Counted from the stretch's first letter, positions 48,296 to 59,787 are shown. The stretch: DNA of 64,000 nucleotides from Enterococcus dispar ATCC 51266 (GCF_000406945.1 NZ_KE136354.1:1022101-1086100), one strand, 5' to 3'. Translations and numbers: made by a program. Notes: a model not told the origin generated them from the sequence alone.

Positions 48296-49315
48296 TTAAG
48301 CGCGTGGAATGAACAGATTACCTAATGTTGCAGCCATGATAGCTTTGATTGAATGCATACGGTTTTCTGCTTGATCAAATTGACGAGCATATTTAGAACG
48401 GAATACTTCATCAGTAACTTCCATTTCAGTGATGCCAAATCTTTCTTTCATTTGTTCGCCATAGACAGTGTTAGTGTCATGGAATGCTGGTAAGCAGTGC
48501 AAGAAGATTAAGCGATCTGTATTATGTGTTTTTTCAATCATTTCCATGTTGATTTGGTAAGGACGCAATAATTTGATACGTTCTTCAAATTTGTCTTCTT
48601 CACCCATTGATACCCAAACATCTGAGTACAATACATCAGCGCCATCAACGCCTTTATCAACATCGTCTGTAACCATTAATTTAGCACCAGATTTTTCAGC
48701 AAATTCTTGTGCCATTTTTTGAATTTCTTCTTCAGGTTGTAAATCTTTTGGTGCTACGATACGTACGTTTGTACCTAAAATTGCACCTGTTACCAATAAT
48801 GAGTTTGCCATGTTGTTACGGCCATCACCACAGTAAGCTAATGTAATATCTTCAACAGTTCCGAAGTTTTCTTGAATTGTTAAGAAATCGGCAATCATTT
48901 GTGTTGGATGCCATTCATCTGTCAAACCATTCCATACTGGAACGCCTGAAAACTCAGCCAACTCTTCAACCATTTTTTGGCTGAATCCGCGGAATTCAAT
49001 CCCGTCAAACATACGGCCCAATACTTTGGCAGTATCTTCAGTAGATTCTTTTTTACCTAATTGGATATCATTTGCTCCAAGATATTCAGGATGTGCACCT
49101 AAATCAATTGCAGCTGTAGTAAATGCAGCGCGGGTACGAGTAGAAGTTTTTTCAAATAATAGAGCAATATTTTTGCCTTCTAAATAGTGATGTGGAATAC
49201 CGCGTTTTTTAAGATCTTTCAAATGTTCAGAAAAATCGATTAAATATTGAATTTCTTCTTTTGTAAAATCTTTTTCTGCTAATAAGCTTCTGCCTTGGAA
49301 TACTGATTCTTTCAT
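48296..49315 (-). CDS. arcB: Ornithine carbamoyltransferase, catabolic
   Basis: This protein of 339 residues converts citrulline and phosphate to ornithine and carbamoyl phosphate in the deiminase pathway. The carbamoyl-phosphate loop [12 protein letters not shown] lies near residue 54, [14 protein letters not shown] near 134 and the catalytic [10 protein letters not shown] near 270. Its length and the long C-terminus ([21 protein letters not shown]) fit the catabolic type. The place between arcA and arcC supports this. AAAGGAG precedes the ATG. Confidence 0.96.
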   Translation of the reverse strand: MKESVFQGRSLLAEKDFTKEEIQYLIDFSEHLKDLKKRGIPHHYLEGKNIALLFEKTSTRTRAAFTTAAIDLGAHPEYLGANDIQLGKKESTEDTAKVLGRMFDGIEFRGFSQKMVEELAEFSGVPVWNGLTDEWHPTQMIADFLTIQENFGTVEDITLAYCGDGRNNMANSLLVTGAILGTNVRIVAPKDLQPEEEIQKMAQEFAEKSGAKLMVTDDVDKGVDGADVLYSDVWVSMGEEDKFEERIKLLRPYQINMEMIEKTHNTDRLIFLHCLPAFHDTNTVYGEQMKERFGITEMEVTDEVFRSKYARQFDQAENRMHSIKAIMAATLGNLFIPRA

Positions 49316-49345
49316 AAGTTGAGCTCTCCTTTAGTTAAATTTCAC

Positions 49346-49386
49346 TTGGTCCGCTAAGGCAGCTTAAAGCTGCCCGCAGAACCAAT
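49346..49386 (-). other. Intercistronic hairpin between arcA and arcB
   Basis: A strong stem GGCAGCTT/AAGCTGCC (49358-49374) sits inside outer pairs TTGGT/ACCAA. No T tract follows. Like the arcB-arcC hairpin it may set mRNA stability within the operon. Confidence 0.6.
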
Positions 49387-49394
49387 TCATACCT

Positions 49395-50624
49395 TTATTT
49401 TTTTAAATCTTCACGTACTAATGGTTGACTCATGCAACGAGGACCACCACGACCGCGTGATAATTCTCCTGAATGGATTTCTAACACTTTGATACCATAG
49501 CTACGCAAAATTTCGTTTGATACATAGTTACGATTATACGTTACCACTACACCTGGTGCAATTGCTAAAGTATTTGAACCATCATTCCATTGTTCACGAG
49601 GTGCAACGATTGCATCGCCATCACCCGTTGGAATTAATACTAAATCATCTAAGTGTAATAAATCTTTTAATGTGCCGTGTAAGTCATTTGTTTGTGTGAT
49701 TGTAATATCATCACCATTTGGTTCTAAGATAAAGCAATCGATTTTACCGTCAGCATCTTGAATAGCTGGATGAATAGTAAATTTGTCATAATCAACCATT
49801 GTAAATACAGTATCCAAGTGCATCATAGCGCGATTATTTGGAATTTTAATAGCTAGAACTTTTTCAAAGCCAGCGTTTTTAGCAAACATATTACGAGCCA
49901 ATTTTTCCAAAGTTTTAGCACTTGTTCGTTGTGAAATACCAACAGCCAATACTTCATGACTAAGAACTAATTCGTCCCCGCCTTCGATATGTCCTTCAGC
50001 TTCGCGATCTAACCAAACATCAACTTTACCAGCAAAACGTGGATGATGTTTTAAGATATATTCTGTGAATAGTGATTCACGACGACGCGCTTCAAAAGTC
50101 ATTTTGTTAACAGTCATCCCGTTACCAATTGAAGCAGAAGGGTCGCGTGTGAAGTATAAGTTAGGCATTGGATCCATATAAAATGGATATTCATCATCAG
50201 CAGATAAATCTAGTAATGAACGAGATTTAACGTCGATTTCTTTTGTGCGAACACCTGCCATGATTTTATCAACCATGTCTTGTGTATCCATGCTTAGTAA
50301 ATATTCAAACAAGCCTTGACGTACTGTTGCAGAATCAATATGAGATTCATCTAAAATGCGATTTAAAAATTCTTCTTTCACATTCCCAGCATCAATTGCT
50401 TCTGTTGATAATTTTTCTAAATAAAGTGTTTCTGCCCCATTGTCTTGTAATACTTTGGCGAACTCGTCATGCTCAGCTTGGGCATTTGGCAAATATGGAA
50501 TATCATCAAATAGTAAACGATCCATAATGTCTGGAGTTAAGTTTTCAACTTCTACGCCAGGTCTTTTCAATAGAACAGTGTTCAGTTTTCCAATTTCGGA
50601 AAACACGTGAATTGGTTTGTCCAT
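49395..50624 (-). CDS. arcA: Arginine deiminase
   Basis: This 409-residue enzyme hydrolyses arginine to citrulline and ammonia. Substrate and catalytic motifs are [13 protein letters not shown] near residue 165, [13 protein letters not shown] near 220 (catalytic Glu and His later in [12 protein letters not shown]) and the nucleophilic Cys in [12 protein letters not shown] near 401. It is the first gene of arcA-arcB-arcC. AAGGAGG lies 7 nt before the ATG. The pathway gives ATP and acid resistance. Confidence 0.98.
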   Translation of the reverse strand: MDKPIHVFSEIGKLNTVLLKRPGVEVENLTPDIMDRLLFDDIPYLPNAQAEHDEFAKVLQDNGAETLYLEKLSTEAIDAGNVKEEFLNRILDESHIDSATVRQGLFEYLLSMDTQDMVDKIMAGVRTKEIDVKSRSLLDLSADDEYPFYMDPMPNLYFTRDPSASIGNGMTVNKMTFEARRRESLFTEYILKHHPRFAGKVDVWLDREAEGHIEGGDELVLSHEVLAVGISQRTSAKTLEKLARNMFAKNAGFEKVLAIKIPNNRAMMHLDTVFTMVDYDKFTIHPAIQDADGKIDCFILEPNGDDITITQTNDLHGTLKDLLHLDDLVLIPTGDGDAIVAPREQWNDGSNTLAIAPGVVVTYNRNYVSNEILRSYGIKVLEIHSGELSRGRGGPRCMSQPLVREDLKK

Positions 50625-50722
50625 TTTTTATTGCCTCCTTGTTATTGATTACATTAATAGATTAACCCTTAAAAGAAAGGGTTTTCAAATTTATTCGGCA
50701 TTACAAACGAGAAATATTTCAC

Positions 50723-50950
50723 ATTATATTGGTTGTTATTTATATTTACCCGTATAACGGATAAAACAATCATAACAAGGACTATATTTATTCATTTTTA
50801 ACAAAAAAAAAATATTTATTCATTTGTATTTTTTTTTTGCATATAAAATTATTTTCTTTATTATCAATGATTATTAAAGTTGAAAACGCATACTTTTTTA
50901 TCGTTTTGTATATTTTCGATATACACCAAGACCTTTTATTCATTTTTATC
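50723..50950. promoter_or_regulatory. arcA-arcR regulatory region
   Basis: Read leftward, TATAAT (50728-50723) is the likely arcA -10. Three copies of TTATTCATTT (around 50784-50799, 50812-50826 and 50934-50950) resemble ARG-box half-sites bound by ArgR/AhrC. TGAAAACGCATACT (50881-50894) is cre-like with two mismatches, consistent with CcpA control. I see no clear Crp/Fnr palindrome for ArcR. Confidence 0.5.
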
Positions 50951-51100
50951 AATTTCTTTCAATAAAAATTCGAATTAGAATTCTTCATTATTTTTTTGTA
51001 GTCAAACCCCCTTTTACAACGAGTTCGCTCTTTACAAAGCCTTAGAAAAAGGCAACAATATAAAATAGAGAAAAAAAGAGCAAAAAGGAGTTAGTCAGTT

Positions 51101-51787
51101 ATGTATGCGGATAAAGTAGATTACCAATTTTCTCGTCTAAGATACCAAGCAGATTTTGAACATCTCACTGAGGAAGAATTCCAACTTTTAAAAGCAAATG
51201 TATTATTGCGTTCTTATAAAAAGGGACAAGTTCTTTTTGATGAAGGAGATGCCAGAGATCGCCTTTATTATGTAATAGAAGGTCTAGTTAGAATTGAACG
51301 ATATGATGAAAGTGCTACTTATTACTATTATGATTATGTTTCAAACAACAGCGTTTTTCCCTTAGGCGGCGTATTTGAAGCAGAAGTCTATACACACAGT
51401 GCACAAGCCATGACCGATATTGAAACTTTCTATTTTCCGACCCAAATCTATGAACAAATTTGTCAAAAAAATAATGAGCAATTACTTTATCTTATTAAAA
51501 AGCAAAATAAAATTATCGAAAGCCATCAATTAAGGCTACAAACCGGTCTAACTTCAAATGCCCATGACCGCGTGACGCAAAATCTCTACATATTAAAGCG
51601 AGAATTAGGACAACAAGAATCTAAAACAAAAGTCACGATTCCTTTTCCAATTACCTTAAAAGAGCTTGCCGTCAATAGTGGTACAACGCGCGAAACAGCC
51701 GGTCAAGTGATTAAAAAATTAAAAGAAAAAGGATTCATTGACTACGATAAAAAGATTTTTACTTTTTATGAAGATGCAATCAAGTAA
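51101..51787 (+). CDS. arcR: Crp/Fnr-family regulator ArcR
   Basis: This protein of 228 residues has a cyclic-nucleotide-fold sensor (about 35-125, KGQVLFDEGDARDRLYYVIEGLVRIERYDES) and a C-terminal Crp-type helix-turn-helix (about 175-215, ITLKELAVNSGTTRETAGQVIKKLKEKGFI). There are no Fnr cysteines, so it is not an iron-sulphur oxygen sensor. It is divergent from arcABC over 476 bp, a position typical of the activator of the arginine deiminase operon. AAAAGGAG lies before the ATG. In E. faecalis arcR is reported inside the operon after arcC; here it is separate. Confidence 0.88.
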   Translation: MYADKVDYQFSRLRYQADFEHLTEEEFQLLKANVLLRSYKKGQVLFDEGDARDRLYYVIEGLVRIERYDESATYYYYDYVSNNSVFPLGGVFEAEVYTHSAQAMTDIETFYFPTQIYEQICQKNNEQLLYLIKKQNKIIESHQLRLQTGLTSNAHDRVTQNLYILKRELGQQESKTKVTIPFPITLKELAVNSGTTRETAGQVIKKLKEKGFIDYDKKIFTFYEDAIK

Positions 51788-51799
51788 ATTTTAAACAAA

Positions 51800-51835
51800 A
51801 AAACGGACACCTAGCATGGGCTAAGTGTCCGTTTT
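51800..51835 (+). terminator. arcR terminator
   Basis: Arms 51800-51815 and 51820-51835 (one mismatch) close on a 4-nt loop with T residues after. It is 13 bp past the arcR stop. Confidence 0.9.
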
Positions 51836-52007
51836 TAAAGAAATAAAGTCAGAAAGAGTCATCTTACAATTATTTGATTTCATTTCCCCCAAAAATCCAT
51901 CACCTTCAAGAAAATCACTCTTTCTTGACTACACTGGTATTGTATCTCTTTTTTCATTATTATTTTTTCAAAGTCAAGCACGCTTAAAAACATATTTTGA
52001 AAAAATA

Positions 52008-53021
52008 TTAGGCTAATGCCAAACCAGGCTTAGCATTTAATCGATAATCACTAATATTTTGTTTTCTTAGCTCCACATGAGCCGCTGCTCCAATCATCGC
52101 TGCATTGTCCCCACATAAACGCAAAGGCGGTACAATCAGTTCGACCCCAGGAACTTTTTTTGGTAACTCTTCACTTAATTGTTCCCGCAAGCCTTGATTA
52201 GCCGCTACCCCGCCAGCAACTACTAATTGTTTAACCGGCCAATTTTGGCATGCTTTAATAGTTTTTGTAGTCAAAACATCAATGACACTAGCTTGAAAAC
52301 TAGCCGCTAAATCTTCTTTACTTAATTCTGTCCCTTTTTGATTGGCATTGTGAACTAAATTAATAAAGGAACTTTTTAAACCACTAAAACTAAAATCATA
52401 ATTATCGTCATGAATCATCGCTCTAGGAAAATTAAATGTATCATTGCCCAGATGTGCAAGAGCATCAATTTCTTTGCCACTGGGATAAGTTAAGCCCAAT
52501 ACGCGACCAACTTTATCATAAGCTTCTCCTGCTGCATCATCCCGTGTTTCTCCGATAATTTCATAAGCTCCATCATCTGCCATATAGACAAGCTCTGTAT
52601 GCCCACCACTCACTAGTAAAGCCATCAAAGGAAATTGCAATGGTTTTACTAAACGGGCAGCATAAATATGTCCTGCCATATGATTCACTGGGATTAAGGG
52701 TAATTGATGTGCCCAAGCAAAAGCTTTAGCAGCTGCTATTCCAATTAGTAGTGAACCTACTAAACCCGGCCCATAAGTTACTGCAACTGCAGTTAAGTCT
52801 GCTGGTTTTACTTGGGCCTGTGCTAAAGCATCCTCTAGGCAAAGCGTAATTTGTTCCACATGATGACGGCTAGCAACTTCTGGCACCACACCGCCAAAAC
52901 GTTGGTGACTTTTAATTTGAGAAGCGACAATATTACTTAATATTTCATGGCCATCTTTAATCACAGCCACACTTGTCTCATCACAGCTGCTTTCCACAGC
53001 CAAAATTAATTCAGCATTCAT
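52008..53021 (-). CDS. tsaD: tRNA threonylcarbamoyladenosine transferase TsaD
   Basis: This protein of 337 residues transfers threonylcarbamoyl to A37 of ANN-decoding tRNAs. It has the ASKHA start [15 protein letters not shown], the metal-binding HMAGH near residue 113 with a further Asp near 300, and [11 protein letters not shown] near 85. It works with TsaB and TsaE. It ends the operon tsaB-rimI-rimI2-tsaD; only one base separates it from the preceding acetyltransferase gene. Confidence 0.97.
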   Translation of the reverse strand: MNAELILAVESSCDETSVAVIKDGHEILSNIVASQIKSHQRFGGVVPEVASRHHVEQITLCLEDALAQAQVKPADLTAVAVTYGPGLVGSLLIGIAAAKAFAWAHQLPLIPVNHMAGHIYAARLVKPLQFPLMALLVSGGHTELVYMADDGAYEIIGETRDDAAGEAYDKVGRVLGLTYPSGKEIDALAHLGNDTFNFPRAMIHDDNYDFSFSGLKSSFINLVHNANQKGTELSKEDLAASFQASVIDVLTTKTIKACQNWPVKQLVVAGGVAANQGLREQLSEELPKKVPGVELIVPPLRLCGDNAAMIGAAAHVELRKQNISDYRLNAKPGLALA

Positions 53022-53022
53022 A

Positions 53023-53487
53023 TTATTGCATTGGCCCCACTTTCTTTAACATAATCAAGGCATCTTCTACCGGATTTTGATAATAATCAGCCCGTCGACT
53101 AATAACTTCATAGCCATGAGCTAAATATAAATTTTTAGCAGAAAAGTTTCTAACCCGCACTTCCAAAAAAATCTGGTTAATCTTGGGAACTTTATCCACT
53201 AATTTCATTAAAATACCACCATATCCTTTATTTTGTGCTGTAGGATGGACTGCCAGGTTAGCAATTTCAATTTCATCAACAACTTTTTGATAAGCTAAAA
53301 AAGCGACAATCTTTTCCTTTTCTTCTATTACAAAGTAATGGGTCAAATCATTTTTTAAATCCGTTAAGTACTGCTCTTTTTTCCAAGGACTTCCCGTTTG
53401 ATAGGCAGCCTCTGCCAAGTTATACAATGAATCGGCCAATTCCGTCAAGTTGTAGTCATTTTTTTCTTTAATCTTAAAATCACTCAA
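53023..53487 (-). CDS. GNAT acetyltransferase, second RimI-like gene
   Basis: This protein of 154 residues has the GNAT core: [25 protein letters not shown] (acetyl-CoA loop near 90) and [26 protein letters not shown], the LEVR...NA..LY...G ending of RimI enzymes. The start is a TTG at 53487, overlapping the preceding gene by 8 bp; no ATG fits. RimI acetylates the N-terminus of ribosomal protein S18. Two related copies here suggest a second protein substrate, which is not known. Confidence 0.82.
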   Translation of the reverse strand: MSDFKIKEKNDYNLTELADSLYNLAEAAYQTGSPWKKEQYLTDLKNDLTHYFVIEEKEKIVAFLAYQKVVDEIEIANLAVHPTAQNKGYGGILMKLVDKVPKINQIFLEVRVRNFSAKNLYLAHGYEVISRRADYYQNPVEDALIMLKKVGPMQ

Positions 53488-54010
53488 TGTATTTCACCAT
53501 ATCTAAAGCATCTTCGTTTGTTTGATCGTAGTAAGCTGTCTTGATAGCCCGGGAAACATAACCTAATTTCCGATAAAGACGCTGAGCATCTCGATTGCTC
53601 AAACGCACTTCTAAAGACATCGTTACACATCCATGCTTATGGGCAAAGGATTCTAATTCTTGTAATAAAAAAGTGCCAATACCCACGCCTTGAAAATCTG
53701 GGTCAACAGCAATATTGGTGATATGCGCATCATTACCAATAATGCGACAGCCCCCAAAAGCAATTAAAGTTTCATTTTCCACACACAAATATAAATGAGG
53801 TAAAGGTGAAATTAACTCCGTCAAAAAAGCCGATTTAGTCCAAGGTAATTTTCCATGATAAACTTTTCTTTCCACAGCTAAAAGTGCTTTAATATCTTCA
53901 TTTGTCACTTCGCGAACAAGCCACTCCGCATGGTCGGGATAAGACTGTGAGGAATAACCGGCTGATTTAAAAGGCGGTTTAGGAAAAAGTGCTTTAAATT
54001 TTTTCAACAT
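53480..54010 (-). CDS. rimI: Ribosomal protein S18-alanine N-acetyltransferase RimI
   Basis: This protein of 176 residues has a short N-terminal extension, then AHITNIAVDPDFQGVGIGTFLLQEL (acetyl-CoA loop near 115) and MSLEVRLSNRDAQRLYRKLGYVSRAIKTAYY, the classic RimI ending. It overlaps tsaB by 17 bp and the next acetyltransferase by 8 bp, so all are translationally coupled. The tsaB-rimI-tsaD order is widespread in Firmicutes, which supports the name. Confidence 0.9.
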   Translation of the reverse strand: MLKKFKALFPKPPFKSAGYSSQSYPDHAEWLVREVTNEDIKALLAVERKVYHGKLPWTKSAFLTELISPLPHLYLCVENETLIAFGGCRIIGNDAHITNIAVDPDFQGVGIGTFLLQELESFAHKHGCVTMSLEVRLSNRDAQRLYRKLGYVSRAIKTAYYDQTNEDALDMVKYIE

Positions 54011-54719
54011 AATTCTCGTCCCCAGTCCAATCTTGATGGGCTGCTATCCACTTTTCTTCTGCTTCTACACGTTTCAAATACAACGGCAAAAAAGCATGAA
54101 TGTTGGCAACAGGTTCTTTTTTTGATCCCAATTCTGCTAATACGGCCCCGCTAGGAAGTTGCCAATGAGGAATATGATTTATCTTGGCTTGGGGTAACAT
54201 TTCATTGATCTGATCCAAAAATTTTGCAGTATCTTCCCCCACAAATAAAATATCACTTTCATCAGCTAATTGTTGCACTAAATCAGTGAGAGCAATATGA
54301 GTGTCTGCTTTGATATTTTGCAGTTCATTTTTATGCCACTTATAAAGCCCAGTGTATACATTATTTCTTCTTGCATCAAACAAAGGAACAATAACGCCAG
54401 AATAGTTGCGGCAGTTTGCCGCTAATAAAGCAAGACTAGAAACACCAACTAACTCGCAATGTAGCGTGTCTGCCAATGTTTTTGCGGTAGTCACCCCGAT
54501 ACGCAGTCCGGTGTAGGAACCAGGTCCTTGGGCTACGACAATGCGATCAATGTCCTGTGGTGTTAATGCTACTTTTTCCATTAAGTCAGCAATCGCGGGC
54601 ATTAAAGTTACGCTATGGTTTTTATTAACATTGGTCGTGATTTCTCCTAACAAATTATTTTTGTCCATCACGCTGACAGTTAATGTTTTATTTGATGTAT
54701 CAAATGCCAATATTTTCAC
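53994..54719 (-). CDS. tsaB: tRNA threonylcarbamoyladenosine biosynthesis protein TsaB
   Basis: This protein has 241 residues when started at the GTG at 54719; AAAGGAGAGG lies about 8 nt upstream, while the longer frame to 54839 covers the promoter. It begins VKILAFDTSNKTLTVSVMD and has the ASKHA motif GPGSYTGLRIGVTTAKTLA near 68. TsaB is the dimerisation partner of TsaD in t6A synthesis and lacks its metal site. It heads the operon. An extended -10 (TGGTAAAAT, read leftward, about 54757-54749) may be its promoter. Confidence 0.94.
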   Translation of the reverse strand: MKILAFDTSNKTLTVSVMDKNNLLGEITTNVNKNHSVTLMPAIADLMEKVALTPQDIDRIVVAQGPGSYTGLRIGVTTAKTLADTLHCELVGVSSLALLAANCRNYSGVIVPLFDARRNNVYTGLYKWHKNELQNIKADTHIALTDLVQQLADESDILFVGEDTAKFLDQINEMLPQAKINHIPHWQLPSGAVLAELGSKKEPVANIHAFLPLYLKRVEAEEKWIAAHQDWTGDENYVEKI

Positions 54720-54796
54720 AGGGCTATCCTCTCCTTTAACTCTAATGTATTTTACCACAATTTTAAAAAAGTTAAACACAAGCTTATAAAAAGTAA

Positions 54797-54840
54797 GCAA
54801 AAAAATGTTAGCGTAGAAAATAAGATTCTGCGCTAACATT
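54797..54840 (-). terminator. Terminator of the gal operon
   Basis: Arms of 15 bp (54804-54818 and 54826-54840, one wobble) enclose a 7-nt loop. Read leftward, T7 follows. It begins just past the galR stop. Confidence 0.9.
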
Positions 54841-54843
54841 TTA

Positions 54844-55878
<1,035 letters not shown>

Positions 55879-55940
55879 CTAAACCTGCTAAGCTTTCATC
55901 TTATTTATCTTTATCGGGAATATTCAAATATTGTCAATTT

Positions 55941-57422
55941 TTAAAGAGTAGCAGCAAAACGTAAAAAGGCATTTTGTCCAACAACATCCCGTTTAAAGAC
56001 ACCGGCGTCTTCTAAGACACGGGCAAAAATTTGACCTACTTCTTCACGAATGACTGCCATGGCATTTTCTTTTTTAAATTCGTGGCGCAACATCATTTCA
56101 TCTGCCCATACTTTATGATATGCCGCTATTTCATTTGGCATATTTAATACATATTTTTCGACTTCTAACAACTCAGGTAATAAGCGGGGGGGTAATACTG
56201 CTAGCCCCATCACTTCAATCAGTCCAATATTTTCTTTTTTAATATGTTGCACATCCGGATGGGGATGAAAAATTCCGTCTGGAAATTCCGCTGAAACATT
56301 ATTATCCCGTAAAACTAAATCCACTTCATACAATTCACCATTTTTTCTCGCAATCGGTGTAACTGTGTGATGGGCGGTTCCGTCTTCACTATATGCTTTT
56401 ATCGATACACTTTCATCTGAATACTGCTTCCAAGCTTGCAAGATATACTCACAGGCATTAATCATTTCATTTTTATCCATTCCTTGCAGACGTATGACTG
56501 ATAATGGCCATTTAACAATTCCCGCTTTAATATTTTTGAAAACACTCAAGCTAATTTCTTTTTCAATTGGGGCTTTGGCCATAGCAAAAGTATGCTTTCC
56601 ACCTTGATAATGGTCATGGGATAAGATGGATCCGCCGACAATTGGCAAATCTGCATTGGAACCCACAAAATAATGTGGGAAAACCTCAATGATACTTAAC
56701 AGCCGTTCAAAAGTTGCTCGACTAATTTTCATAGGACGATGCTCTTCTGACAAGATAATGCAATGTTCATTATAGTAAGCATAAGGTGAATACTGAAATC
56801 CCCAACTCTCCCCATTTAAATTCATTCGAATAATGCGATGATTGGTACGGGCTGGATAATCCACGCGGCCTTTGTAGCCTTCATTTTCCATACACAGCAT
56901 ACATTTAGGATAGTTAACTGTTGCCACACTGCGCATAGCAGCAATTTCTTTGGGATCTTTTTCTGGTTTTGAAAGATTGATAGTAATTTCCAAATTACCA
57001 TATTCTGTTTCTGCAGGGAAAACGACATTCTTAGCAATGGCTCGTGTTTTGATATAGTCATTTTCTTGACACAATTGAAAGAAATAATTGGTTGCATCTT
57101 CTGGCTGCTTCGCATAATGCTGGGCAAAAAAAGCATTGACTACCGATGGAGGTGGCGTTAAAAAGTCCATTAATTGCGCTTCTAATATTTCTTTTTGCGC
57201 TAGACTATCATCAATCACGCCATTTTCTTTTGCTTTAGCAATTAATTTATCTAATAATACCAGTGAACTTTCCGGCTGATTTTCAAAAACAACTTTATCC
57301 AGACTATCTTCACCAATTAATGCGATAATACGGTTTTGGAGATAGAGGCGATCTAATTCCATATAACCACCGGCTTGAATTGCTAAAGTTGTAAAATCTA
57401 CCACTGCTTGGCTGATATCCAT
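55941..57422 (-). CDS. galT: Galactose-1-phosphate uridylyltransferase, Gram-positive type
   Basis: This 493-residue enzyme swaps UMP between UDP-glucose and galactose 1-phosphate. It belongs to the long Firmicute GalT family, not the E. coli type: FSPYAYYNEHCIIL near 217, VGGSILSHDHYQGGKHTFAM near 265 and HPHPDVQHIKKENIGLIEVMGLA near 390 are visible. Two ATGs lie in tandem; I prefer 57422 because the GGGGG site is then 7 nt away. It follows galE by 11 bp in the operon. Confidence 0.93.
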   Translation of the reverse strand: MDISQAVVDFTTLAIQAGGYMELDRLYLQNRIIALIGEDSLDKVVFENQPESSLVLLDKLIAKAKENGVIDDSLAQKEILEAQLMDFLTPPPSVVNAFFAQHYAKQPEDATNYFFQLCQENDYIKTRAIAKNVVFPAETEYGNLEITINLSKPEKDPKEIAAMRSVATVNYPKCMLCMENEGYKGRVDYPARTNHRIIRMNLNGESWGFQYSPYAYYNEHCIILSEEHRPMKISRATFERLLSIIEVFPHYFVGSNADLPIVGGSILSHDHYQGGKHTFAMAKAPIEKEISLSVFKNIKAGIVKWPLSVIRLQGMDKNEMINACEYILQAWKQYSDESVSIKAYSEDGTAHHTVTPIARKNGELYEVDLVLRDNNVSAEFPDGIFHPHPDVQHIKKENIGLIEVMGLAVLPPRLLPELLEVEKYVLNMPNEIAAYHKVWADEMMLRHEFKKENAMAVIREEVGQIFARVLEDAGVFKRDVVGQNAFLRFAATL

Positions 57423-57433
57423 CATTTTACCCC

Positions 57434-58423
57434 CTAGTCTTCATAGCCATGAGGATGACTAACGTGCCAATCCCAAGCAGTTTTAATAATATCTTTAATA
57501 TCTGTATAGGCGGGTTGCCATCCTAAAATTTCTTTTGCTTTATCACTAGAAGCTACCAACGTCGCCGGGTCTCCCGCACGACGTGGCGCAACTTTAGCGG
57601 GGATTTCTTTTCCTGTTACGAGTCTTGCTGCTTCCAACATTTCCTTCACAGAGTAACCATTATTACTACCTAAGTTAAAGACATTACTATCGTTTCCTGC
57701 TTTTAAATATTCCAAAGCTAAAATATGAGCAGCAATTAAGTCTTCTACTTGAACATAATCACGAATACAGGTACCGTCTGGGGTTTTATAGTCATCACCA
57801 AAAATTTGCAGGGCTTCTCTTTGGCCTAAAGCAACTTGTAAAATAATCGGGACTAAATGTGTTTCTGGATTGTGATCTTCTCCAATAGAAGCATCTGATT
57901 TTGCTCCGGCAACATTGAAATAACGTAATGCCACATATTTCATACCATACGCGTTATCGCACCATTTCATCATTTTTTCCATCATTAATTTACTTTCACC
58001 GTAAGGATTTTTAGGAGCTGTTTCAGCAGTTTCTTTAATCGGCACAACTTTTGGTTCACCATATGTTGCTGCAGTAGACGAAAAGACAATATTATTTACA
58101 TTATTTTCCTGCATCACTTCAAGTAAAATTTGCATGCCATAAACATTATTATTAAAGTATTTCAAAGGTTTTTCGACCGATTCACCGACTAAAGAACTAG
58201 CAGCAAAGTGAATGACCCCTTCAATTTCTTCTTTTTGAAAAACATTTTCTAAAAAAGACTTATCCCGCACGTCCCCTTCATAAAAACGAGCCGCTTGGTG
58301 AATTGCTTGTCTATGACCTGTTAATAAGTTGTCAACCACGACAACATCATATCCTTTTGTAATTAACTGGTCCACAGCGTGGGAACCAATGTAACCTGCT
58401 CCCCCTAATACTAAAATTGACAT
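57434..58423 (-). CDS. galE: UDP-glucose 4-epimerase
   Basis: This short-chain dehydrogenase-fold enzyme of 329 residues interconverts UDP-galactose and UDP-glucose. It has the NAD motif [14 protein letters not shown], the catalytic Ser in FSSTAATYG near 117 and the [12 protein letters not shown] motif (Tyr/Lys) near 141. The length is normal. GGAGG precedes the ATG. It is second in galK-galE-galT-galR, 18 bp after galK. Confidence 0.96.
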   Translation of the reverse strand: MSILVLGGAGYIGSHAVDQLITKGYDVVVVDNLLTGHRQAIHQAARFYEGDVRDKSFLENVFQKEEIEGVIHFAASSLVGESVEKPLKYFNNNVYGMQILLEVMQENNVNNIVFSSTAATYGEPKVVPIKETAETAPKNPYGESKLMMEKMMKWCDNAYGMKYVALRYFNVAGAKSDASIGEDHNPETHLVPIILQVALGQREALQIFGDDYKTPDGTCIRDYVQVEDLIAAHILALEYLKAGNDSNVFNLGSNNGYSVKEMLEAARLVTGKEIPAKVAPRRAGDPATLVASSDKAKEILGWQPAYTDIKDIIKTAWDWHVSHPHGYED

Positions 58424-58441
58424 AATAAAACCTCCAGCTTT

Positions 58442-59605
58442 TTATTTTAATTTACGGGCACCGTCATCAATACTCGCTTTGTAAATATCCGTATCGTATC
58501 CAATCTTTGCTTTGTATGTTGTTTTTACATTTTCAGTAAAATTCGCAAATGCACTTGCTTTAACTAATGCAATCGCACAGCCACCAAAACCTGCTCCTGT
58601 CATCCGCGCACCTAATACACCTGTTTGCGCTTGAGCGGCCGCAACCAAAGTATCCAATTCGCTGCCTGTTACTTCATAATCATACTGCAATGATTTGTGA
58701 GATGCATTCAATAATTTGCCAAATGTGGCTAAATCACCTTTGACTAAGGCAGCTTTTGCCTTCTTTGTCCGTTCATTTTCAGTTACAGCGTGTTTTGCTC
58801 GTTTAATTAAAGTTTCATCCCCAATTAGATTTGTATTACTCAAAAATTCTTCTTCTGATAATTCACCTAATGATTGGATCGATAATTTAGTTTGCAAACG
58901 GCTTAAAGCATCTTCACATTCACTACGTCGTTCGTTATATTTTGAGTCGGCTAGTTCACGGCGCTTATTGGTATTCATAATAGCGACCACATAATCTCCA
59001 AATTCTGCTGGCACCATTTCATATTCCAATGTATTGGTGTCCAATAAAATAGCATGATCTTTTTGTCCCATCCCTATTGCAAATTGATCCATAATCCCGG
59101 AATTCACACCAATAAATTTATTTTCTACGCGTTTACCCGTTTGAACCAATTCAATCATTTTAACATCAAGTTGGAATAAATCTTTCAAAATAACACCAGT
59201 TAGCAGTTCAATCGATGCCGAAGATGAAAGTCCCGCCCCATTTGGAATAGTACCATAAAAAAGAATTTCCATGCCACTTTCAATGGCAAAGCCATCACTT
59301 TTTAAAAAGCGCACCATCCCTTTTGGATAGTTAGTCCAGTCGTGTTCCTTTTTAAATTCTAAATCATCAATAGAAAATTCAATAATTCCTTTTTCAGAAA
59401 AATTTTCTGAATATAGCCGCACTTTTTTATCATCTCGTTTACGCGCTAAACCATATGTTCCAATTGTAATTGAAGCAGGGAAAACATAACCACCATTATA
59501 ATCTGTATGTTCGCCAATTAGATTAATTCGCCCAGGAGCAAAGTACTCCCCACTTGCTTGTCCGCCAAATTTTTCATTAAAAATTGTTTGCAACTCTTTC
59601 TCCAT
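58442..59605 (-). CDS. galK: Galactokinase
   Basis: This GHMP kinase has 387 residues from the ATG at 59605, chosen because GAGG lies 8 nt upstream; a GTG three codons earlier overlaps it. It phosphorylates galactose at C1. Motifs are the galactose site [19 protein letters not shown] near 28, the ATP loop [16 protein letters not shown] near 118 and the C-terminal [14 protein letters not shown]. It is the first gene of the gal operon, directly behind a consensus promoter with operator sites. Confidence 0.97.
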   Translation of the reverse strand: MEKELQTIFNEKFGGQASGEYFAPGRINLIGEHTDYNGGYVFPASITIGTYGLARKRDDKKVRLYSENFSEKGIIEFSIDDLEFKKEHDWTNYPKGMVRFLKSDGFAIESGMEILFYGTIPNGAGLSSSASIELLTGVILKDLFQLDVKMIELVQTGKRVENKFIGVNSGIMDQFAIGMGQKDHAILLDTNTLEYEMVPAEFGDYVVAIMNTNKRRELADSKYNERRSECEDALSRLQTKLSIQSLGELSEEEFLSNTNLIGDETLIKRAKHAVTENERTKKAKAALVKGDLATFGKLLNASHKSLQYDYEVTGSELDTLVAAAQAQTGVLGARMTGAGFGGCAIALVKASAFANFTENVKTTYKAKIGYDTDIYKASIDDGARKLK

Positions 59606-59626
59606 CAAAAACACCTCGTCTATTTA

Positions 59627-59667
59627 TTTAGTAAATTTATTATAATTTATTTACTAAACTTTTTCAA
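59627..59667 (-). promoter_or_regulatory. gal promoter with paired operator half-sites
   Basis: Read leftward, -35 TTGAAA (59667-59662), spacer 17, -10 TATAAT (59644-59639). TTTAGTAAAT (59627-59636) and ATTTACTAAA (59649-59658) are inverted copies on both sides of the -10, centres 22 bp apart. They are the probable GalR sites; a dimer at either would block RNA polymerase. Confidence 0.75.
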
Positions 59668-59787
59668 ACTTTTTTTATATAAAGTCAAGAGTAATACGTT
59701 GGAAAAAAAGAAGCAAAAAGGCTTATAACTTTTATTTTTAGATAACTTGTTACATAATATAATAAAAGCATGAACGGAGTGATTGAG

